A stretch of DNA of 64,000 bases. It comes from an uncultured Saccharospirillaceae bacterium (GTDB lineage Bacteria; Pseudomonadota; Gammaproteobacteria; Pseudomonadales; Oceanobacteraceae). Made by a program: the position numbers and the translations under genes. The notes under the pieces were generated by a model. It was given only the letters and a program-made list of their open reading frames with translations, did not search any database and was not told where the DNA came from. This document shows, one piece after another, positions 1 to 8,756 of the stretch. Positions within the stretch are counted from its first letter, which is position 1. Every line of letters begins with the position of its first letter. Where the stretch lies: positions 124,001 through 188,000 of the forward strand of contig CANNFT010000011.1 in NCBI GenBank assembly GCA_947503895.1. The letters are read 5' to 3'.

Positions 1-57
1 GGATATCGGAAGATGAGGGTAATGGAGTCGCAGAGCCATCATTCAATATTGGAAATG

Positions 58-2661
58 CTAGCGAAAGGTCTTCAATACGCTGGTGGACGCATGCTCGTCA
101 TCAAAGACCGTTAAGCGTGCTTCGCGAATATCATGATGACGCAAATAAAAGTTGGAAACGATCGCCCAAGGCCCCTTCCAAATCCGATCCCCAATGTTCC
201 AAATCTCTTCTGAAATATGGCCATCGGCGTCATGGCTTGTACTGCGCAATATCCACCAAAACAAAAACCGCGTAGCGGTAAAATCTGCAACGGGTAACTG
301 ATTAGTGTCAAATGCAAGATCAACGATCACAGGGTCGTGGTCTGATGAACGGTAAGCATGATCGGAAAAATAAGCCGTTATTTGTTCAGGCGTTTTATTT
401 TCCATATTGTAATCCAGCACTCGTGGTTCATCTGTATTGATGTGCCAGTCTAGTGTTGACGTGACAAATTGAGCGAAGGATTTCGTCGCTAGGGCATGAT
501 CTAAATTGCCCGCTTGCCCATAATAAACGTAGGAATAATCACCCTGAGACTTCAAGGAATGGAATCCAGCCTGAGCAAATGTTTGGATCGGATCTTCCTG
601 AGAGTACGCATTTAAATCCCCCAATACCAATATATGCTGAGTGTTCACACCGGTTGGATTGGACGCTAGCCATTGTGCCATGCCCGCCGCGGCGCGCGTA
701 CGGGTATGGTTATACGCACCTTGTCCGTCGCCTAAATCACAGTCGTCATAATCTGCGCATTGGCGATTGCCTTTGGATTTAAAATGATTCACAACGAGTG
801 TCATTTCCGTGCCTGATCGGATATCACGAATAGATTGCGCTAATGCGGGTCGGTTTAATGCGTCAACAAATAAAGGATTACCTTGAGCATCCAATGGCGA
901 ATTACTGCTGTCGAGTACTTGGGCTGCCTGCACTAATGCCACTTTCGATGGGCGGTAAATTAAACCCACCGCAATGTCGTCGTCACCTAAGCGTTCTCTA
1001 TTGAGTTTGACATACTCATATTCCTGTCCTTCAACCTGCTGCTGGTTCAGTGCTGTGACCAACGCCGCGATGGCACTGTTTTCTGAAAATCCGTCGTTCT
1101 CTATTTCCATTAAACCTAATACGTCGGCGTTTATTTCTGTGATCGCACGGACCAATTTGGCTTCTTGCCGCTCAAGTTCCTCAACTGTACTGGCTCCACG
1201 TGCCGTCGGAAATCCCCCTCCCAATCCATCACCATTGAAGTAATTGAGCACATTGAAGCTGGCAATGCGTAATGCACTTTTTGTGGTGATTAAAATAGGG
1301 TGTTCAGGTGCGATTGAGCGTGCGTTATCGCCATTCAGCATCAGCGGCTCAGTGGGTAAAAGTTTGTACTGTCCGTAAGCATAATTAATCACACCAGTGA
1401 GGCTATCGAGGGTATCGCCAGCGCGCAAACTGTTAAAGGCATCCAATTGCGGTGCAGGAAAGGGAATCATGGATGGGTTTTGAGCACGCATGCCGTCATC
1501 TACGATCAGCTGATTTAATGCATTTTCAACCATGACAGATTGTGCTGCTTCGCCCGGCGTTGCAATTTCTGTTGGAATGAAACGACGACCATTGGCAATG
1601 GTAAATTCACCGTATCGTCCAAGTTGATAAACCTCATTCACGGTTATTTTATTGAGGTCAGATTGCTGCGCAACATTCGATGATGTGACCTGTATGCGCA
1701 TACCTTCGACCGATTCAAGTTGATCCATAGCCGTCAATGGGAGTGTGATGACTGCGGCTGGTGGCAGTGGATTGTCCGAATCGCAGATCGTAAGTTGCGA
1801 CACGTTATTGATTTGCGTTAGCTCATAAAACTCATCCACCACACCTTGCAATATGACGCGATCACCCACCTGTACAAGGTGGGTATTGTGATAAACGAAA
1901 AGTCCTTCTGAGGTCAACGGATTAGTATCTTGATCGCTGATTTCTTCTTGTATAAAGAATCCGCCAAGCTGATCGTCAGATTGATAATTCGCAACGACAA
2001 TGCCCTCAATGGCGACCATCTCTCCCAGTAAAGGTGAGCTTTGCTGTTCGGACTGAATCGTCGAGATGAATGTTACGGGATCACCGCAGTTAATCGTAGC
2101 GGGTGGCTCACCTTCTCCTGTGTCGCTTTCATTGTGCGACCCCAGAAAGTCAAAATGGTCTTTTGCGTACGTTGACCACTCGACGTTAGGGTCAAAGTCA
2201 TCGGATAGATGGGGGTCACCCTCAGAAATAGATAAATGACGCACCAGAGTCACGTCCTTAGCAAAGTAATCGGCATGACCCAATTGCCCAATGCGATCTA
2301 TCACGACATCGTTTTTTAGGAGTGCAATGACATCGTTACCATTAAAAAATGTGATGTTGGAGGTTAAGTCTGCTCGAGCGATCACGGGCTCATCTGCTAA
2401 GGCATTTGCAATGACAAAACTTGTCTGAGGCGCAAGCTCGCCACTCAGCGCTTGGGTAAATTGTTTCTGTTGATTGCCGTTTGTGTATAAGTCCAACTGA
2501 TATTCGCTGAGGTCTAACGTTGCACTGCCAATGTTAGAGAGTTCAATGGCCTTATTGTGGCCAGATCCCTCGATGTATTCGCTAATAATCAGTTGAGCTT
2601 GAGCCGGTAGGGCACCTGCCATTAATAGAGCAATGGGTACGCGGGAAAAGTTTAGTCGCAT
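58..2661 (-). CDS. Secreted ExeM/NucH-type extracellular nuclease
   Basis: Predicted secreted DNA/RNA nuclease of 867 residues. In order I see a signal peptide ending in AQA, a lamin-tail-like domain (LIISEYIEGSGHNKAIEL), an OB-fold-like stretch at about residues 170-290, then a metal-dependent endonuclease/exonuclease/phosphatase domain. That last domain has recognisable blocks: ASFNVLNYF, LMEIENDG, VVNHFKSKG, LGDLNAYSQ and SDHDPVIVDL. A PKD-like domain ends the protein. The start at 2661 is chosen because it opens directly on the signal peptide; a start 17 codons upstream adds a poor N-terminus. There is no GlyGly-CTERM or other sorting tail after the PKD domain, so it is probably released rather than anchored. 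A role in using extracellular DNA as nutrient is inferred. Confidence 0.9.
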   Translation of the reverse strand: MRLNFSRVPIALLMAGALPAQAQLIISEYIEGSGHNKAIELSNIGSATLDLSEYQLDLYTNGNQQKQFTQALSGELAPQTSFVIANALADEPVIARADLTSNITFFNGNDVIALLKNDVVIDRIGQLGHADYFAKDVTLVRHLSISEGDPHLSDDFDPNVEWSTYAKDHFDFLGSHNESDTGEGEPPATINCGDPVTFISTIQSEQQSSPLLGEMVAIEGIVVANYQSDDQLGGFFIQEEISDQDTNPLTSEGLFVYHNTHLVQVGDRVILQGVVDEFYELTQINNVSQLTICDSDNPLPPAAVITLPLTAMDQLESVEGMRIQVTSSNVAQQSDLNKITVNEVYQLGRYGEFTIANGRRFIPTEIATPGEAAQSVMVENALNQLIVDDGMRAQNPSMIPFPAPQLDAFNSLRAGDTLDSLTGVINYAYGQYKLLPTEPLMLNGDNARSIAPEHPILITTKSALRIASFNVLNYFNGDGLGGGFPTARGASTVEELERQEAKLVRAITEINADVLGLMEIENDGFSENSAIAALVTALNQQQVEGQEYEYVKLNRERLGDDDIAVGLIYRPSKVALVQAAQVLDSSNSPLDAQGNPLFVDALNRPALAQSIRDIRSGTEMTLVVNHFKSKGNRQCADYDDCDLGDGQGAYNHTRTRAAAGMAQWLASNPTGVNTQHILVLGDLNAYSQEDPIQTFAQAGFHSLKSQGDYSYVYYGQAGNLDHALATKSFAQFVTSTLDWHINTDEPRVLDYNMENKTPEQITAYFSDHAYRSSDHDPVIVDLAFDTNQLPVADFTATRFLFWWILRSTSHDADGHISEEIWNIGDRIWKGPWAIVSNFYLRHHDIREARLTVFDDEHASTSVLKTFR

Positions 2662-3171
2662 TTTAATTATCCAATGAATTGCGGAGTAAGAATGGAATAT
2701 TTGCGCAGACACTAAAGTTTATTTATTAAAATTTTTTGACAATTCAGCGTCCGCATCCTAATTGCACTGAATTCTTATGAAATTGAATAGAAAAAAATAT
2801 GGAATTAACATCAAATGGTCACAAATAAGAAAAACCCCTTAGCCCAGTCTTGTGTCAAGGTGATATTAGGGTAGTCGGTGTTCGTCAATATCAATACGTC
2901 ATTTAGACAAGACGCCTAACTCTATGTAGGAATAAAGAATGCGAGTAGACAATTGGGTCGTTTATGGGTATCTCGATAAAGTCGCTTTAAGCGCTGGCCG
3001 AGTGGGCTTTTCAAGTGCAAGAAGTGCTTTTGAAGATCGAACGGGTTAAATCAAAACAGCACGACAGAAAAACAAAACGGCTGCATGGATGCAGCCGTTT
3101 GAGAGTAGTCGTAAGTCAGAGTCGAGAATCAAATAGACTTTATAGCGGTGCTTTTTAGTGACCCCGTGAGA
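2662..3171. other. Gene-free stretch between nuclease and chrR
   Basis: About 510 bases, AT-rich near the nuclease start. It holds the chrR-side terminator at 3075-3100 and must hold the nuclease promoter on the minus strand, but I could not find a well-spaced -35/-10 pair. No reading frame here looks like a gene. Confidence 0.5.
3075..3100 (-). terminator. Rho-independent terminator of the sigma/anti-sigma operon
   Basis: Perfect inverted repeat with 12-base arms (AAACGGCTGCAT / ATGCAGCCGTTT) around two bases. On the minus strand it is followed by a T-rich tract. It lies about 70 bases past the chrR stop. Confidence 0.8.
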
Positions 3172-3924
3172 CTATTGTGTCAGTCGTAAGAACGGATTTA
3201 ACACCCAGCCAAGGGGCCCGGTAAACTGCAACGGAGCATCCAGCACAGCAAAACAAATGCAATCTTGGTCGGGCTTGGCTTTGGGTCGATGCACCGTATC
3301 GGCATCGGCTAATACAAAGTCCCCAGGATGATAATCACCTGCTTCATCTTCAAAGCTTCCGCTCATCACTAATGTGTACTCGTTTCCTTTGTGCGTGTGT
3401 TGGGGCAATTCTTTACCAGCCTTTATTTTGTAAAGCTTGGCTTTAAATTCACGGTCTGAAAAAGGTAAATTGAATTCCTTGATGTTTTCTGAAATACCGC
3501 GCCATGGCAGATGCTCGAAATCAGTATTCATAAAGCGACGTAAGGGACGCGGGATGCGCGAAATTGGCTTTTTCTCTGAGTGCTCTTTTGATAAATAGCG
3601 GATAGATGTGTCTTTGCCATGACCTTTAGCCGGCTCGTCTTCGTTGTAATCAAGGGTCAAGGTTTCCAACAGAACGTTGAGCATCTCTTGTTTAACCTCG
3701 ACCGGCGTTGAGGTGGCGTCAGATGTTTGAGCAGACTTCGCCGTTTGTTTATTCGGCTCCAGCCCATCGAGAATTTCACCACCAATCTGGTCGTAAAATT
3801 GTGATCGATGTTCGCATTGCTCGCATTCTTCAACATGGCAAGCCACCATAATGCCCAAAGCATTGGACAGTTGGCCAGCTGAAAACCGCATTAAAACTTC
3901 ATTAGAAGGATGATAATAAGCCAT
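3172..3924 (-). CDS. chrR: ChrR-family zinc anti-sigma factor
   Basis: Cytoplasmic anti-sigma factor of 250 residues expected to hold the adjacent ECF sigma factor inactive until singlet oxygen or related stress. The N-terminal zinc anti-sigma domain shows H5, H30, C34 and C37, the same layout and nearly the same numbering as Rhodobacter sphaeroides ChrR. The C-terminal cupin domain (about 130-235) keeps a second metal set: H176, H178, E182 (HTHKGNE) and H212. The middle linker is rich in charged residues. The start overlaps the end of the sigma gene by 34 bases, so the two are translationally linked. Family and partner are clear; the inducing signal is inferred from the family and from the photolyase and lipid genes facing it. 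Confidence 0.93.
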   Translation of the reverse strand: MAYYHPSNEVLMRFSAGQLSNALGIMVACHVEECEQCEHRSQFYDQIGGEILDGLEPNKQTAKSAQTSDATSTPVEVKQEMLNVLLETLTLDYNEDEPAKGHGKDTSIRYLSKEHSEKKPISRIPRPLRRFMNTDFEHLPWRGISENIKEFNLPFSDREFKAKLYKIKAGKELPQHTHKGNEYTLVMSGSFEDEAGDYHPGDFVLADADTVHRPKAKPDQDCICFAVLDAPLQFTGPLGWVLNPFLRLTQ

Positions 3925-4496
3925 GACATATGATCTTGCGCTAATGTATCTAATTTTTTCATTGCCAGTCTGAGTCGAGATTTGACGGTCCCTAGGGGCA
4001 CATCAAGCTCAGCGGCAATCTCTGAATGGGATTTGCCCTCGAAATACACCTGATACACGATCTGGCGCTGTTCCAAGGGTAATCCTTCTATTAATGTACG
4101 CACGACTTTCGCATTTAGATCACTTTCTACTTCCGTGTGCAGCTCTTCACCAGAAGGTTCTGGCCACAAGTCATCTGAGACGACTTGATCTGGCTTTTCT
4201 TTGCGTAAAAAGTCAATTCGCTTATTTCGGATGATGGTGTATAGCCATGTGGACCCGGAAGCGACTTGGGGGTTAAAGGTATGTGCTTTACGCCAAACGG
4301 TTAACAGGCACTCCTGAAGTATTTCATCTGCGTCCGCATCATTTGCTCCACATTTCATCGCAAAGGCTTTTAGCTTGGTGGCATGCTGCTCAAACAAAGC
4401 GGAAAATGCAGATTGATCCTGATATTGAGCAATTCTCAGTATGAGGTCATTCAATGGAGTCAATGCTGGCGTGTCGGTATCGTATTCCAAGGGCAT
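3891..4496 (-). CDS. rpoE: ECF RNA polymerase sigma factor, RpoE/ECF11 type
   Basis: Extracytoplasmic-function sigma factor of 201 residues. Region 2 covers about residues 22-95 (DADEILQECLLTVWRKA, WLYTIIRNKRIDFLRK). Region 4 covers about 140-190 (LPLEQRQIVYQVYFEGKSHSEIA with GTVKSRLRLAMKKL). It is the first gene of a two-gene operon with the ChrR-type anti-sigma gene. ECF11 sigma factors recognise TGATC and CGTA elements, and four such sites stand in front of the oppositely oriented genes at 4963-16669. The ribosome site before the ATG is weak, but no better start is seen. Autoregulation is common in the family; only a weak candidate promoter is visible upstream (4605-4633). Confidence 0.93.
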   Translation of the reverse strand: MPLEYDTDTPALTPLNDLILRIAQYQDQSAFSALFEQHATKLKAFAMKCGANDADADEILQECLLTVWRKAHTFNPQVASGSTWLYTIIRNKRIDFLRKEKPDQVVSDDLWPEPSGEELHTEVESDLNAKVVRTLIEGLPLEQRQIVYQVYFEGKSHSEIAAELDVPLGTVKSRLRLAMKKLDTLAQDHMSWLIIILLMKF

Positions 4497-4604
4497 CCTA
4501 TTAACCGTAACAACGTGTAAAATTGCCGATTTTTCAAAATCGTAAACCTGTTTTTACTTATTTACGACCGTTTTGAGAACCGGCCGTGACCTACCACCTG
4601 ACCC

Positions 4605-4633
4605 AGTACGGGTTATTTTATTCCGTTCGATTA
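4605..4633 (-). promoter_or_regulatory. Weak candidate ECF promoter for rpoE-chrR
   Basis: On the minus strand, TAATCG, 17 bases, then CGTACT, about 110 bases upstream of the sigma start. The CGTA block fits ECF11 promoters, but the -35 matches TGATCC at only four of six positions. Offered as the best available candidate for autoregulation. Confidence 0.3.
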
Positions 4634-4787
4634 TATCGCAGTGCGACTTTATCGCATCTGAAGTATAAATCGTACAATGTTCATTTGTTTCTTTCTTTTT
4701 TTTGAACTGTCTCGAATTAAGCGTTCGAGAAAGCATCTTTGCATCGCGATATTCACACGTGCGACGGTATAACTTTTCGATAAGCGG

Positions 4788-4817
4788 TGATCCATTGTTA
4801 GAACTGTAGCGTATGGG
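4788..4817 (+). promoter_or_regulatory. ECF11-type promoter for the FAD oxidoreductase
   Basis: TGATCC at 4788-4793, 18 bases, then TATGGG. The spacer ends in CG, so the -10 reads CGTA. It matches the other sites in this cluster in sequence and spacing. The leader to the start at 4963 is about 140 bases. Confidence 0.7.
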
Positions 4818-4962
4818 AAAGGGTTAGACGCCAAGTAGATGACAATAGAAATAATAAGAATAGCCGTTAATGATTGGACACCTCGTTATAGTGGTTTAAA
4901 GCTTTAATTAGGCGTTTAAAAATCAAGTCTTGAGTTAACGGCCAGAAAAAGGAAGTACCAAA

Positions 4963-5994
4963 ATGGTTCAGTATCGCGAAACAGTCGTTATCGGTGCGGG
5001 CATGGCGGGATTAACCGTTGCTCAACAACTTGTGTCCAATGGAGTGGATGTATTGTGTCTCGAAAAATCCCGTGGGACGGGCGGTCGTTTATCGTCGAAA
5101 CGCCTTAGCATTAATTTGATGCCGGAAGACGATCTGGCCACACAATCTGCCACAAAGACACTAACATTTGACTTAGGGTGCAGTCATTTTCAAGTATCCA
5201 ATCCGCAATTTCATTCGCAGTTGAAGGAGTGGGAGCAACAAGGTTTTGTGCACCAGTGGCCAGTGATGGACGAGACGCAAACGTCCTACGTGGGCGTTCC
5301 TAGGAATTCCAGCATCACTCGCGCTTTGAGCGCCTCCATTGACTGCCAATTTAATACACGTGTTGAGGCGATTGATAAATCAGCAGAGGGTTGGCGTGTT
5401 TGGAGCGAGGCATCTATGGACAAGCCACCCTTGGTCGTCGCTAAGCACCTCATTCTTGCGACGCCGCCTCAGCAAGCGCAGACACTGCTGCCCAAAGAAC
5501 ATGCTCTTTTACCCTTTATGCAGTATGAAATGTCCGCTCAGTGGGTGGTGCTTCTGGTCATTGAAGGCTCGCTCGGTTTACCGAAGGCCTTCTGGGAGCC
5601 CGATCACGGGATGATTCAAGCGATGTCTTTACAAAATGTTAAACCGGGCCGAGAGCGAGACGCGGGCTTAGAACTCTGGCAGATGACACTGACGCCTGAA
5701 TGGACACAGGAGCATTTACAGGCTCAAAAAACTTGGATAGCCGATGCATCCTTACATGCGATGGCTGAAATCGTGGAGCGACCGGCTCGATGCCTGTCAC
5801 ATCATGTGCATCGTTGGTTATATGCACAGCCTACGCAGCGCCCGAAGAGTCAATCACCGTTTTTGCACTCAACGGACGGTATCAGTGTGTGTGGCGACTA
5901 TCTTGGCGTGGAAAATGTGTCACAGGGTGTGGAGGGTGCTTACTTGAGTGGTCAGGCATTGGCCGATTTCCTGTTGCAGTCATCACAGACTTAG
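4963..5994 (+). CDS. FAD-dependent oxidoreductase, renalase/amine-oxidase-like
   Basis: Flavoprotein of 343 residues. The N-terminal dinucleotide-binding motif VVIGAGMAGLTVAQQL and EKSRGTGGR define an FAD-binding Rossmann fold. A second FAD contact is expected near the C-terminal SVCGDYLG..GVEGAYLSG block. The substrate is not known. A ribosome site (AAAGGAAG) stands before the ATG. It is the first gene facing the sigma/anti-sigma pair and has its own ECF11-type promoter. FAD amine-oxidase-like proteins recur in ChrR-regulated gene sets. A role in oxidising a lipid or carotenoid-type substrate is only a guess. Confidence 0.85.
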   Translation: MVQYRETVVIGAGMAGLTVAQQLVSNGVDVLCLEKSRGTGGRLSSKRLSINLMPEDDLATQSATKTLTFDLGCSHFQVSNPQFHSQLKEWEQQGFVHQWPVMDETQTSYVGVPRNSSITRALSASIDCQFNTRVEAIDKSAEGWRVWSEASMDKPPLVVAKHLILATPPQQAQTLLPKEHALLPFMQYEMSAQWVVLLVIEGSLGLPKAFWEPDHGMIQAMSLQNVKPGRERDAGLELWQMTLTPEWTQEHLQAQKTWIADASLHAMAEIVERPARCLSHHVHRWLYAQPTQRPKSQSPFLHSTDGISVCGDYLGVENVSQGVEGAYLSGQALADFLLQSSQT

Positions 5995-6023
5995 GAAACG
6001 ATGTTTTATCAACAGTGGCAATC

Positions 6024-6040
6024 GCGAGTCGCGGACTCGC
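6024..6040. repeat. Perfect hairpin downstream of the FAD oxidoreductase
   Basis: GCGAGTC, GCG, GACTCGC: seven-base arms with a three-base loop. It lies 30 bases after the stop and 10 bases before the next promoter. No T-run follows, so termination is uncertain. Confidence 0.45.
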
Positions 6041-6050
6041 ACAATGAAAG

Positions 6051-6080
6051 TGATCCAATCTAAAACTGCGAGCGTATTCA
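6051..6080 (+). promoter_or_regulatory. ECF11-type promoter for the DUF523-DUF1722 gene
   Basis: TGATCC at 6051-6056, 18 bases, then TATTCA, with CG just before it (CGTA). It sits about 65 bases upstream of the start at 6146. Confidence 0.75.
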
Positions 6081-6145
6081 AAATAGTCGACTATGGCTTA
6101 ATTGATTAACCGTAATTGATTGACAAAATATTCAAGGAGCGTGCG

Positions 6146-7138
6146 ATGAACGCAAACACCGGCAGTCACCAACTCACCCACCAAGAGCGTCATCACGTGG
6201 CTGACAAGCCGCTTTTGGGAATCAGTGATTGTTTGCTTGGCAGTGAAGTTCGCTTCAACGGTGGGCACAAACGATCACGTTACTGCACGGATGTGCTAGG
6301 CGGTTATTTCGAGTTTCAGGCATTTTGTCCTGAGGTGGCGAGTGGCATGAGCACCCCGCGCCCGGCGATTAGAATGGTGAATCGCGACGATCAACTCGAA
6401 GTGATTGCCAGCGATCAACCTTCTAAAAATTATTTGCCAGATTTGCTAGAAGCTTCTCATGCCTATCTGTCTCGATTACAGGGTTTGAGTGGCTACATCC
6501 TCATGCAAAAATCACCAAGCTGTGGTTATGGCAGCAGTAAAATTTACAATGCGAAAGGCATGCCCGAATATTCAGAGAACGGCGTTTTTGCGCAAGCACT
6601 GGTGGAACATTTTCCTCACTTACCGCTCATTGAGGCCGGACAACTAAACGACCCAGGGTTAAGAGAAAATTTTATTTTTAGAGTATATGCCTTTCACGAA
6701 TGGCAAACTCAGGTAGCCGGACAATTGACCACCAGCGCCATTCAAACATTTCATCATCGTTACAAATTGCTGTTGGCTGCCCATAATGAAAAAACAGCAA
6801 AAGCATTGGGTAAGCGGCTAGCAAAACTGACGCAAGCGTCACTGGAAGAAGTTGCTGACCATTACATTTCTGAATTTATGAAAGCCACGGTCAAACCGGT
6901 CGAGCGATTACAGCAAGCTAACCTACTGCAAAAGATTCACCGATTCATTAAAGATGCTATGACTGCAGACGAACGCAGTGAAATCAATTTACAGATTCAA
7001 CGTTACCGCCAAGGTGTCATCCCTTTAATTGTGCCGATGACGATGATCCGTCATTTCTTCACCAAATACAAAGGTGACTCAACCATGACGGCTTTACACG
7101 CTTATCCAGATGCTTTGGGTTTACAAAACAGCATTTAA
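6146..7138 (+). CDS. DUF523-DUF1722 fusion (YbgA/TudS-like)
   Basis: Protein of 330 residues. The N-terminal DUF523 domain (about 22-165) has three conserved cysteines, C29 (GISDCLLG), C61 (FCPEV) and C126 (SPSCG), which in TudS-type thiouracil desulfurases hold an Fe-S cluster. The C-terminal DUF1722 domain (about 180-315) contains FHHRYKLLLAAHN and LIVPMTMIRHF. The start at 6146 is chosen because AAGGAG lies six bases upstream; a TTG ten codons earlier has no ribosome site. The next gene is photolyase, the same pairing as ybgA-phr in Escherichia coli. Handling of thiolated pyrimidines damaged by near-UV light is an inference from family and neighbour. Confidence 0.88.
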   Translation: MNANTGSHQLTHQERHHVADKPLLGISDCLLGSEVRFNGGHKRSRYCTDVLGGYFEFQAFCPEVASGMSTPRPAIRMVNRDDQLEVIASDQPSKNYLPDLLEASHAYLSRLQGLSGYILMQKSPSCGYGSSKIYNAKGMPEYSENGVFAQALVEHFPHLPLIEAGQLNDPGLRENFIFRVYAFHEWQTQVAGQLTTSAIQTFHHRYKLLLAAHNEKTAKALGKRLAKLTQASLEEVADHYISEFMKATVKPVERLQQANLLQKIHRFIKDAMTADERSEINLQIQRYRQGVIPLIVPMTMIRHFFTKYKGDSTMTALHAYPDALGLQNSI

Positions 7139-7154
7139 CATAATGTTCGTGTTG

Positions 7155-7184
7155 TGATACGGAATAGGATCATAGGGATAATTG
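7155..7184 (+). promoter_or_regulatory. ECF11-like promoter for photolyase
   Basis: TGATAC at 7155-7160, 18 bases, then TAATTG. Spacing equals the other three sites, but the -35 has one mismatch and the bases before TA are GA instead of CG. It lies 20 bases before the photolyase start. Confidence 0.5.
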
Positions 7185-7203
7185 AAATGCAGGAGTATGA
7201 AGC

Positions 7204-8703
7204 ATGAACCTAATGTGGTTCCGCAAGGATTTAAGAGTCAGTGATAACCCTGCTTTATTTAATGCCGTTTCTCACGGTGACTCTATCGCTGTTTACTGTC
7301 TTTGCGAAAAACAATGGGACTTACATTCGGTTTCACAAGCTCAACGAACGCTGATCGTGCAACAACTTGAAGATTTGCATTTAAGCCTAGAAAAGATCGG
7401 AATTCCGTTAATAATTGTTCAGGGCTCGACCTTTAGTGAAGTGCCAGGCCAACTATTATCGGTTGCCAAAAAATACAATGTAGACCGTTTGTTCTTTAAT
7501 CATGAATACGAAGTCAATGAACAAAAAATGACGACGGCAGTGAGTGCTGCTTTTTTGAATGCTGGTATGCTTGCTTCGGCTTCTCATGATCAGTGTTTGG
7601 CGCGCCCAGGAACGGTACTCAACAAAAGTGGGCAACCATTTAAAGTATTTAGTGCCTTTAAACGAACATTTTATGCTCAAGCCCATGAAAGTATTCGGCA
7701 ACTTTACCCCATGCCAAAGCCTCAAGAAAAGCTTGCGATAGCCTCAGATTTAACGGCCTTGAAGTCTATTCAATGCAATAAGCAGTGGACACAATATTGG
7801 CCGGCCGGCGAAGATCAGGCGCATCAAAGACTCAATCATTTTATAGACACGGGCGTCAAAGATTATCACCAGCACAGAGATATGCCAGCACTGGCGGGCA
7901 CGAGCACCATCTCGCCTTATTTAGCGGTTGGCATATTATCAGCTCGTCAATGTTATCAAGCCATTTCAATGCAAGGGCGTGACAGTTTATTGGATGGATC
8001 AGATGGCATCTCCGTTTGGATGAATGAAATTATTTGGCGAGAATTTTATCGACACCTTTTGGATGCATTCCCTAAATTATCCCGACATCAACCCTTTAAA
8101 AAAGAAACCGACCAATTACCATGGAGGCACCATCAAGCAGACTTCGATCTTTGGAAGCAAGGTGAAACGGGCTTTCCCATCGTTGATGCCGCCATGAAAC
8201 AACTTCAGCTCACTGGTTGGATGCACAATCGGCTGAGAATGGTTACTGCGATGTTTCTCACCAAGCACCTATTCATTGATTGGCGATGGGGTGAGGCTTA
8301 CTTTATGAGCATGTTGGTCGATGGCGATTTGGCCTCCAATAATGGTGGCTGGCAGTGGAGTGCTTCTACTGGTGTCGATGCGGTGCCCTATTTTCGGGTA
8401 TTTAATCCGACAAGGCAATCTCAACGGTTTGATCAAGATGGTGTTTTTATTCGCGAGTTTCTACCGGCGTTAAAACATTTATCCAATAAAGACATACATA
8501 TGCCTACTTCGGAGCAGGCAAGAAAAATCGGCTATCCCTTGCCCATGGTCGAGCATAAAGCGGCGGTAGAAAAAACCAAGCAGTACTTTTTACAACTCGG
8601 GAAAAGTGTAGACAAAACGAATCCATCGCAGCCGTTTAGTAAGCGGGAAGAACTGGCGTTAAAGGCAAGGAAAGACAAAGAAAAGCTCCCAATACGAGCA
8701 TGA
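7204..8703 (+). CDS. phrB: Deoxyribodipyrimidine photolyase (class I)
   Basis: Light-dependent repair enzyme that splits cyclobutane pyrimidine dimers in DNA, 499 residues. The N-terminal antenna-binding domain opens with LMWFRKDLRVSDNPAL. The FAD-binding helical domain carries the family signature WQWSASTGVDAVPYFRVFNP and the tryptophans of the electron-transfer path (for example IIWREFYRHLL and FIDWRWGEAYF). Length is slightly above the usual 470 because of a basic tail after residue 470. It follows DUF523-DUF1722 by 65 bases with its own candidate promoter and is followed after 53 bases by a desaturase. Placement beside an ECF11/ChrR pair is typical for photolyase genes under singlet-oxygen control. 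Confidence 0.95.
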   Translation: MNLMWFRKDLRVSDNPALFNAVSHGDSIAVYCLCEKQWDLHSVSQAQRTLIVQQLEDLHLSLEKIGIPLIIVQGSTFSEVPGQLLSVAKKYNVDRLFFNHEYEVNEQKMTTAVSAAFLNAGMLASASHDQCLARPGTVLNKSGQPFKVFSAFKRTFYAQAHESIRQLYPMPKPQEKLAIASDLTALKSIQCNKQWTQYWPAGEDQAHQRLNHFIDTGVKDYHQHRDMPALAGTSTISPYLAVGILSARQCYQAISMQGRDSLLDGSDGISVWMNEIIWREFYRHLLDAFPKLSRHQPFKKETDQLPWRHHQADFDLWKQGETGFPIVDAAMKQLQLTGWMHNRLRMVTAMFLTKHLFIDWRWGEAYFMSMLVDGDLASNNGGWQWSASTGVDAVPYFRVFNPTRQSQRFDQDGVFIREFLPALKHLSNKDIHMPTSEQARKIGYPLPMVEHKAAVEKTKQYFLQLGKSVDKTNPSQPFSKREELALKARKDKEKLPIRA

Positions 8704-8756
8704 CGAATATGCATCATGCTTTGATACACGCGACAGGTTAAATTTTGGAATTATAA

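Larger units (their letters stand above)
4497..4962. other. Divergent regulatory region between rpoE and the FAD oxidoreductase
   Basis: 466 bases between two divergent operons. It holds a good ECF11-type promoter on the plus strand (4788-4817) and a weak candidate on the minus strand (4605-4633). Small minus-strand reading frames here have no coding character. Confidence 0.6.

Noticed and set aside
4554..4834. Two short minus-strand frames in the rpoE upstream region
   Set aside because: Highly basic, low-complexity translations crossing candidate promoters; no coding character.
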